Positions 14,685 through 20,053 of a stretch of 20,053 bases of DNA are shown here, piece by piece. Location: positions 1-20,053 of the forward strand of contig CAZIMM010000034.1 of NCBI GenBank assembly GCA_964540415.1, in the 5' to 3' direction. The position numbers and the translations under genes are program-made. The notes under the pieces are model-generated. The model saw nothing but the letters and a program-made list of their open reading frames with translations, had not been told where the DNA came from and made no database searches. Every line of letters begins with the position of its first letter. Position 1 is the stretch's first letter. Source of the stretch: CAZIMM01 sp964540415 (GTDB lineage: Bacteria > Bacillota > Clostridia > Oscillospirales > Acutalibacteraceae).

Positions 14685-17291
14685 TTACCAAGCCTTTCCA
14701 CCGTAATAAAAGTCATTCGCCGTTAAATTGGTGTTTGTGGGGAAAGTTGAACCGTATAACGGCTTTCCGTATTCATTGGTATAAGTTGACGGGTCAATAA
14801 AATAATTACCGTTATATTTGATTGTCGTGTAGTGAAAAAGCGAGTGGCTTTTGCCCACCCAAGTGCTTTGTTTCAGCAATTTGCTGTCCGGATCATACTC
14901 CTTGAGATAGTTATAATAGGAATCAAGCTTAATACAGTACTTGTTTATGCTTTCTCCGTAGCCTTCGGTCAGAAGATAATAGGGAAGGAACTCTTTAGTG
15001 ATTCCGCCTTTAACGCTGCTGTAGAAATCATTAAAGTATTGCTTCAACACCGATTTTGCTGCAGTATATCTTTGAATATAGAAAGAATTATTCGGAGCCT
15101 GATCTTCATAATAAGCTTGATTAGCAGCATAGTTGCTGTTGTTAGGCAAGAAAAGCTTTATGTCTTTAAACTGCAATACTCCGAGCCCGGCTATTCGTTT
15201 CATCGAACCGAAGCAAAAGCACATGCTCTCATCAGGGTGTGTTAAGTCTACCGCGTCTTTGAGCAGTTCAGTATCAGCGGTGTTTTGCCTTCTTTGCATT
15301 TCTTCTGCACCTTTTTCTCTGCTTTGCTGCTTGCCTGTGAATATCCAAACCAGCAGGTCAAAAAGCGCAATAAGTATTTTATAGCCTTCGGCGCTGCCAA
15401 GAGACTCAATTTTGGCTGTTAATGTATCGTAATAATACTCATCAATCACTTCCGTGATTGAGACAACGTGCTTGCCGCAGTCTGTCTTAAAATCGCCGAC
15501 TACAAAATACATCCCGTCGTTTCCTCCGGGATTATCTGTACTGCTTCCGTGAACAGTTGCATTCTCCGAGGCAATACTTGTTGTCGGAACAATGCTTCTG
15601 TGAGCATAAACGTCGCCGATGAGATGAAAAAATATGCCGTATATAATCGTTGATGTCTTTTCAGAAATGGAGACAAAGTCTTTCGCGCCTAGCGAATAAT
15701 ATGCATTCATTGAAGTGTTTGCATAACTGTATTCTGCCAATGACAATTCAATATCGCTTCTTAAAAGAGCAAACTGGTCTGATTTAAAAGGAGCATTTAT
15801 CAAACTTTTTAAACTGCTTTCCTTTTCATTAAGATAACTGCCATATGAAAAGCCCTCAACTCCGGTTTTGTAGCTTACTGCTATCTCAAACAAAAGCTTT
15901 GCAGTTACAATATAGTTTCCGGAACCGTGAATCAATGCACAGATATAATCGGATCTGTCCACAGATTTGCTTACTGCTTTGACTGTCAACGGAAACCTGA
16001 TATTGTAATTCGTTTCATTATATAAATAATCCGCCAACCCATTATGCCCATTCGCAGACCAGCACCCCGTCACATACACATCCTCGTCCTCAAAAGTTAC
16101 AGCATTGCCGCTGTTCTGAGGCGGGGTATATGTGCCATCGGTGTAGTTTGCGGCAAAGCCGTCATAGATTTGCAGGGCAAATCCGAGGTCGGGCAGACCG
16201 TTGCCGTAGCTTTCGGCATCGCCGAGATTTTTCGCCGAGGCTGCAAGCAGAGCCCGGATGAATTCCGGAGACTTTGTTTTGTCTTTTCCCCAGAGCACAG
16301 CCGCCGCGCCCGTGATGTGGGGCGAGGCAATGCTTGTTCCGCTGAAAGCTCCGTAGCCGCCAATCAGCGAGGTTGTGTAGACGTTTTCACCCGGTGCGGA
16401 GAATTCAAGCTCCTGCCCGGTTGCAGAGTTTTCCGCCTTTGTCATGGAGCTTGTGACCGAGCCGACAGCTATAACCTCATCAAATTTTGCCGGATATTCA
16501 ACAGCTTCTCCGTTGCCCGCCGACGCAACCAGCAGGATTCCCGCCTGCGATGCCTCGGTGATTTTCGTTTCAAGCAGCTGCGAATACTCCGCCGCACCGA
16601 AGCTCATGTTGATGATGTCAACATCGTTTTCAATGCACCAGTCAAGCCCGGAAATTATCCGGCTGACCGGTGCTTCATTGCTTTCGTCAAGAACCCGGAC
16701 AACATAAATTCTTGCTTCGGGTGCAATTCCGACAACACCTGCCCCGTCGTCCGGCGCGGCAATGATGCCCGAAACAGCCGTACCGTGACCGGTCATGTCG
16801 TCCCCCTGACAATATTCGGGGTCAACCAGGTCAATTCCACCGTACGCCTCAATCTCCGTGTAAACATCAAGCCCGGAATCAAGCACGGCAATTTTGACTC
16901 CCTCGCCGGTTTCTCCGGCACTGTGAGTAGCCGGAGCGCCCATTGCCTGAGTGCTCCAGCTCATAATATCATCCGTCGGTTCTTCGCTGCCATCCTCATT
17001 AGCGCTCATGATGATGTCTTCCTCAACAGAAAGAACATTCTGTGAGTTTTCAAGTGAGTTAGCAGAACCTTTGCTGAGCTGAACCGTCACAAGCTCGGGC
17101 TCGCCGCTCAGAACAGCCGCGCTTTCCTCACCGGAAACAAAACTGTCTGCAGCTTTGCTGCAGCTGAATTCAATGATGTACGGCGAAACCTCCTGCATTT
17201 CTGCTGCAGCATAAGACATGAGCTGCACAAGCGGAATCAGCATGGACACCGCAAGAACAGCGGACATTAATCTTTTTGCGAACCTTTTCAA
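14685..17291 (-). CDS. secreted subtilisin-like serine protease (S8) with a C-terminal HxxxDxxxH domain
   Basis: The 868-residue protein has a signal peptide (LMSAVLAVSMLIPLVQLMS, cut near Ala30), a propeptide-like region to about 115 and an S8 catalytic domain to about 375 with the full triad: Asp138 (VLDSG), His169 (GHGT), Ser320 (GTSIASPH), and the oxyanion Asn260 (SAGN). From about 400 to the end is an extra domain of mostly helical, Tyr/Asn-rich sequence. It carries FFHLIGDVYAHRS (His556, Asp560, His564), a metal-site pattern seen in zinc phospholipase C/P1-nuclease-type helical proteins, plus His455 and His608. I infer a distant relative; this is not proven. Starts with TTG behind a strong GGAGGGG site and a consensus promoter. 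The gene is GC-rich to about residue 415 and AT-rich after it, matching the domain border. The surface-protein gene follows in the same operon. Confidence 0.85.
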   Translation of the reverse strand: MKRFAKRLMSAVLAVSMLIPLVQLMSYAAAEMQEVSPYIIEFSCSKAADSFVSGEESAAVLSGEPELVTVQLSKGSANSLENSQNVLSVEEDIIMSANEDGSEEPTDDIMSWSTQAMGAPATHSAGETGEGVKIAVLDSGLDVYTEIEAYGGIDLVDPEYCQGDDMTGHGTAVSGIIAAPDDGAGVVGIAPEARIYVVRVLDESNEAPVSRIISGLDWCIENDVDIINMSFGAAEYSQLLETKITEASQAGILLVASAGNGEAVEYPAKFDEVIAVGSVTSSMTKAENSATGQELEFSAPGENVYTTSLIGGYGAFSGTSIASPHITGAAAVLWGKDKTKSPEFIRALLAASAKNLGDAESYGNGLPDLGFALQIYDGFAANYTDGTYTPPQNSGNAVTFEDEDVYVTGCWSANGHNGLADYLYNETNYNIRFPLTVKAVSKSVDRSDYICALIHGSGNYIVTAKLLFEIAVSYKTGVEGFSYGSYLNEKESSLKSLINAPFKSDQFALLRSDIELSLAEYSYANTSMNAYYSLGAKDFVSISEKTSTIIYGIFFHLIGDVYAHRSIVPTTSIASENATVHGSSTDNPGGNDGMYFVVGDFKTDCGKHVVSITEVIDEYYYDTLTAKIESLGSAEGYKILIALFDLLVWIFTGKQQSREKGAEEMQRRQNTADTELLKDAVDLTHPDESMCFCFGSMKRIAGLGVLQFKDIKLFLPNNSNYAANQAYYEDQAPNNSFYIQRYTAAKSVLKQYFNDFYSSVKGGITKEFLPYYLLTEGYGESINKYCIKLDSYYNYLKEYDPDSKLLKQSTWVGKSHSLFHYTTIKYNGNYFIDPSTYTNEYGKPLYGSTFPTNTNLTANDFYYGGKAW

Positions 17292-17296
17292 GACGT

Positions 17297-17303
17297 CCCC
17301 TCC
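17297..17303 (-). promoter_or_regulatory. strong ribosome binding site supporting a TTG start
   Basis: GGAGGGG on the minus strand lies 5 bases before the TTG codon at 17289-17291, which opens the signal peptide MKRFAKR. No ATG lies between the site and the signal peptide, so the rare TTG start is well supported. Confidence 0.85.
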
Positions 17304-17414
17304 ATTTCAAAATCCGACGACAATTCGATTTTTCAATCAGCAATGTGTAAATCAGTCAGCTTGCACGACATCTTTTTCCCTCATTTCCGAGCAGTGACGA
17401 AACACCACAAGTTC

Positions 17415-17442
17415 ATTATACCTTTATGGTAAAAATTGTCAA
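17415..17442 (-). promoter_or_regulatory. consensus promoter of the subtilase/surface-protein operon
   Basis: Perfect TTGACA (17437-17442) and perfect TATAAT (17415-17420) on the minus strand are separated by 16 bases. Transcription would start near 17408, giving a leader of about 115 bases. Both hexamers being perfect suggests strong, constitutive expression unless an activator or repressor intervenes. Confidence 0.85.
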
Positions 17443-17638
17443 GAGAAGGACTTCTATCAGAAAATCTTTTACAGTTTCAACAAAGACCGACAGCACCATT
17501 TGTAATATAATTGCAATAAGCATATTATTATTCTGTAACAAGCACCGTCATAAGGCGGCGTTTTTCTTTGGTTTCAGAAAAATAAAGCAAAATCTCGTCA
17601 TAGAAACGTCGGAATTTTCTGATTTTATGAGTAATTTG
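17443..17638. other. divergent intergenic region between the subtilase and GH3 promoters
   Basis: AT-rich, without a gene I can support; the plus-strand frame open here (about 17426-17650) has no motif or ribosome site. Together with the two flanking promoters and leaders this gap totals about 400 bases. No inverted repeat of operator strength was noticed. Confidence 0.4.
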
Positions 17639-17667
17639 TTGCACGCATGAAAAATATCTGTTATATT
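17639..17667 (+). promoter_or_regulatory. promoter of the GH3/GPH operon
   Basis: TTGCAC (17639-17644) and TATATT (17662-17667) are 17 bases apart, with TGT before the -10 giving an extended -10. The -35 is weak, which fits reliance on the extended element or an activator. The start would be near 17674, about 23 bases before the ATG, with AGGGAG at 17684-17689 inside. Confidence 0.6.
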
Positions 17668-17696
17668 TTGGTTAGACACTGAAAGGGAGAGTTGCT

Positions 17697-19742
17697 ATGA
17701 TTTGCACCAAGGAGTACCGTTTGGGTTACACTGAAAAGGCAAAGGAATTTGTTTCACAGCTGACCTTCGCAGAAAAGGTTAAGCTCATTGCCGGCAACTG
17801 CCGCTACATAGACAGCATGGGCATTGGAAGCTACAACAGTTTCCCCTACGGCGCAGGCGGCTGCGAGCGCCTCGAATTCCCCGAAATGCTTTTCTGCGAC
17901 GGCCCTAGAGGCTGTGTCTGCGGCAATTCAACCTGTTTTCCGGTTACCATGGCGCGCGGGGCATCCTTTGACACTGACCTTGAAGAGAGAGTTGGCCATG
18001 CCATCGGTGAAGAAATCAGAGCACACGGCGGCAATTTCTTCGGCGGAGTGTGTATAAATCTTCCGTATAACCCCGGCGGCGGCAGAAGTCAGGAAACCTA
18101 CGGTGATGACGGAATGCACATCGGCAAAATGGGTGAAGCTCTTGTTAAGGGCGTGCAGAGCGAGAATGTTATTGCCTGCATAAAGCATTACGCCTTCAAC
18201 AGCATGGAAAACTCCCGATTTTGGGTTAATGTTACCGCAGATAAACGCACGGAACGAGAGGTTTACCTGCCTCATTTCAAAAGGTGCATTGACGCGGGCG
18301 CGGCGGCGGTTATGAGCTCATATAACAGATATAACGGCACCTTCAACGGTGCAAACAGTTATCTTTTGCGAGATGTACTTAAAAAAGAGTGGGATTTTGA
18401 CGGCTTTGTTGTTTCCGACTTCTTTTTCGGTCTCCACAACACCTCTGCGGGACTTCGCGGCGGACTTGACGTTGAAATGAATATCCGCCGCAAATACACC
18501 GTTTCAAAGGTTAAAAGAGCAATCAAAAGCGGAAAAGCCACAGTTGAACAGCTTGACGAAGCGTGCTTCAGAATTGTCAGAACTCTTCTTGCATTCACCG
18601 GCGCAGAGGATGAGAAGAAATATGACAAATCGCTCATCGCCTGCCCCGAGCACATTGCCCTTGCAAGGGAGGCTGCCGAAAAGTCAATAACTCTGATTAA
18701 AAACGACAACAAGCTTTTGCCACTTGACAGAGAAAAATGCAAAAGCATTGCCGTGGTGGGCAATCTTGCAGAGGTTGAAAACATCGGCGACTACGGTTCA
18801 AGTCAGGTTCATCCGCCTTATGTCAAAACATTTATGCAGGCGTTGAAGGATAACTATTCCGATGTTAACGCCTCGTTCATTCCAACCTCTGCGATTTCAA
18901 AAAAAGATGCGGTAATCAGGAACGCAGACGCTGTTATCATTGTCTGCGGAATGCGTCACGGCGACGAGGGCGAGTATATTTTCGTAATCGGCGGCGACCG
19001 CAAGGATTTGGGTCTTAAAAAGCGTGAGGTCGCAATGCTCAGGAAGGCAGCATCCCTCAACAAAAACACGGTTGCCGTGGTTATGGGCGGAAATGTCATC
19101 CGCATGAACGAGTGGAAGGACGGCATCAACAGCATTCTGATGGCGTATTATCCCGGCATGGAGGGAGGCAACGCCATTGCCGACATCATTTTCGGCAAGG
19201 TCAATCCCTCAGGCAAGCTTCCCTTTGCAATAGGCAAACGCGATGAGGATTATCCTGCGGTTAAGTGGATTTCACTTCATCAGCATTACGGCTACTATAA
19301 CGGCTATAAAAAGCTTGAAAAGGACGGAAAGGAGCCCGATTTCCCCTACGGTTTCGGACTTTCCTACACGGATTTTGCCCTTACGGATTGCAGGCTTGCA
19401 GGAGAAAGCGACGGCAAGGCAATATTCGAGGCAAGTGTTCAGAACATCGGCGAAAGAGACGGTGCCGAAGTTGTTCAGCTATATGTTTCGTGGAACGGCA
19501 GTGCCGTTGACAGACCCGGAAAGTCACTCATGGACTTTAAGCGCGTTGAACTCAAAGCGGGCGAGAAAAAGGCCGTAACTCTTGAGGTTTGGGCGGATGA
19601 GCTTGCCTATTATGACGAGAAGAACGGCTTCACGGCAGAAGATATTTCCTACTCCGCATTTATCGGAACAAGCCACAAAAACTGCACGGAAAGCAAGATA
19701 GAGTTTGATTTTAAGGCAGGGGCATTCAATGGGAAGAAATAA
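17697..19742 (+). CDS. beta-glucosidase-like glycoside hydrolase family 3
   Basis: The 681-residue protein has the GH3 order of domains: a TIM barrel (about 15-300), an alpha/beta sandwich (about 330-535) and a C-terminal fibronectin III-like domain (about 570-670). Landmarks are FCDGPRG (66-72), GRSQETYGDD (129-138), KHYAFNS (163-169), GFVVSDFF with the nucleophile Asp241, HGDEGEYIF holding the likely acid/base near Glu424, and PYGFGLSYT before the last domain. It probably removes non-reducing beta-linked glucose or a similar sugar from short oligosaccharides. No signal peptide, so intracellular. The nucleophile motif has Phe where SDW is common. ATG 17697 follows AGGGAG with a 7-base gap. 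Its end overlaps the GPH symporter start by 14 bases, so hydrolysis and import are coupled. Confidence 0.92.
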   Translation: MICTKEYRLGYTEKAKEFVSQLTFAEKVKLIAGNCRYIDSMGIGSYNSFPYGAGGCERLEFPEMLFCDGPRGCVCGNSTCFPVTMARGASFDTDLEERVGHAIGEEIRAHGGNFFGGVCINLPYNPGGGRSQETYGDDGMHIGKMGEALVKGVQSENVIACIKHYAFNSMENSRFWVNVTADKRTEREVYLPHFKRCIDAGAAAVMSSYNRYNGTFNGANSYLLRDVLKKEWDFDGFVVSDFFFGLHNTSAGLRGGLDVEMNIRRKYTVSKVKRAIKSGKATVEQLDEACFRIVRTLLAFTGAEDEKKYDKSLIACPEHIALAREAAEKSITLIKNDNKLLPLDREKCKSIAVVGNLAEVENIGDYGSSQVHPPYVKTFMQALKDNYSDVNASFIPTSAISKKDAVIRNADAVIIVCGMRHGDEGEYIFVIGGDRKDLGLKKREVAMLRKAASLNKNTVAVVMGGNVIRMNEWKDGINSILMAYYPGMEGGNAIADIIFGKVNPSGKLPFAIGKRDEDYPAVKWISLHQHYGYYNGYKKLEKDGKEPDFPYGFGLSYTDFALTDCRLAGESDGKAIFEASVQNIGERDGAEVVQLYVSWNGSAVDRPGKSLMDFKRVELKAGEKKAVTLEVWADELAYYDEKNGFTAEDISYSAFIGTSHKNCTESKIEFDFKAGAFNGKK

Positions 19743-20053
19743 AAATTTCAGGGACTCATCCGTGAAGGAAATTCTCGCGTTTTCAATGCTCCCTCTTGGT
19801 ATGTTCTTCATCAATTCAACGGTTTACACGGTTTTCAACGTATACATGACGGATGTCCTCAAGCTGAGTATGACCCTCGCTTCATTCGTGATTCTCGGCA
19901 CAAAGCTCTGGGATGCGGTTAATGACCCGCTCATGGGCATTCTGGTTGAAAGAACCCGTACAAAGTGGGGCAAATGCCGTCCTTATCTTATCTGGATGAC
20001 TCCCCTTCTTGTGGTGTCAACGGCATTTCTGTTTTTCCCCATCCGGTTTTCCG
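19729..20053 (+). CDS. GPH-family sugar:cation symporter, N-terminal part
   Basis: The first 108 residues are visible; the gene continues past the right edge. The sequence MGRNKNFRDSSVKEILAFS, LPLGMFFINSTVYTVFNVYM, then WDAVNDPLMGILVERT, KWGKCRPYLIW is diagnostic of the glycoside-pentoside-hexuronide:cation symporters (MelB type), including the Asp-rich cation/sugar-site helix and the cytoplasmic loop with the KxGxxRP motif. At least three hydrophobic helices are present in the window. It would import glycosides using a Na+ or H+ gradient. The ATG overlaps the end of the GH3 gene by 14 bases in another frame, with AGGCAGGGG just upstream. This arrangement makes the imported glycoside a likely substrate of the GH3 enzyme. 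Which sugar is carried cannot be told. Confidence 0.9.
   Translation, partial: MGRNKNFRDSSVKEILAFSMLPLGMFFINSTVYTVFNVYMTDVLKLSMTLASFVILGTKLWDAVNDPLMGILVERTRTKWGKCRPYLIWMTPLLVVSTAFLFFPIRFS

Noticed and set aside
16044..17045. 333-codon plus-strand open frame
   Set aside because: Antisense to the subtilase catalytic region; its openness follows from the GC-rich codon pattern of the real gene.
1..20053. CRISPR arrays, tRNA or rRNA genes, insertion sequences, phage genes
   Set aside because: No regularly spaced repeats, no tRNA-like cloverleaf, no rRNA stretches, and no transposase or integrase motifs were seen on either strand.

Overview
The window looks like chromosomal DNA from an anaerobic, gut-type Bacillota, most likely class Clostridia (Oscillospirales/Ruminococcaceae-like). 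The evidence is strong AGGAG-type ribosome binding sites, sigma-A style promoters, GTG and TTG starts with good Shine-Dalgarno sites, an oxygen-sensitive glycyl radical enzyme with its activase, a BspA-like leucine-rich-repeat surface protein and several intracellular-type glycosidases. I see no rRNA, tRNA, CRISPR array, insertion sequence or phage gene. The taxonomic call is inference from gene content, not from a marker gene.

Layout, left to right. (1) 146-3098, minus: a GH38-like (DUF5054) glycosidase followed by a flavin-reductase-fold protein, a two-gene operon behind an extended -10 promoter at 3146-3174. (2) 3564-4850, plus: a stand-alone HxxxD acyltransferase of the condensation/alcohol acetyltransferase superfamily, with its own promoter and terminator. 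(3) 4955-5281, minus: a decayed DUF1254-family relic. (4) 5578-8567, plus: a glycyl radical enzyme and its radical SAM activase, one-base overlap, ending at a clear terminator. A promoter with a dyad across its -35 lies upstream. (5) 8687-9181, plus: an SF0329-family small protein. (6) 9379-11355, minus: a GH36 alpha-galactosidase, convergent with (5) across a strong bidirectional terminator. (7) 11831-12880, minus: an AT-rich membrane acyltransferase (acyltransferase 3 family). (8) 13171-17291, minus: a secreted subtilase with an extra C-terminal domain, followed 5 bases later by a membrane-anchored leucine-rich-repeat/Big2 surface protein. (9) 17697 to the right edge, plus: a GH3 beta-glucosidase overlapping the start of a GPH-family sugar:cation symporter.

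How it fits together: much of the window is about using plant or host glycans. GH3 plus the GPH symporter form an import-and-hydrolyse pair. GH36 and the GH38-like enzyme act on alpha-linked sugars, and all three glycosidases lack signal peptides, so they probably act on imported oligosaccharides. The glycyl radical enzyme probably works on a small polar substrate in anaerobic metabolism, but its substrate cannot be read from the sequence. The subtilase/surface-protein pair is the most unusual part. The protease carries a C-terminal region with an HxxxDxxxH motif like those of zinc phospholipase C/P1-nuclease folds. By eye, an AT-rich block covers that C-terminal region and the N-terminal half of the next gene, while the outer ends of both genes are GC-rich. 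This suggests a cassette exchanged across the gene junction.
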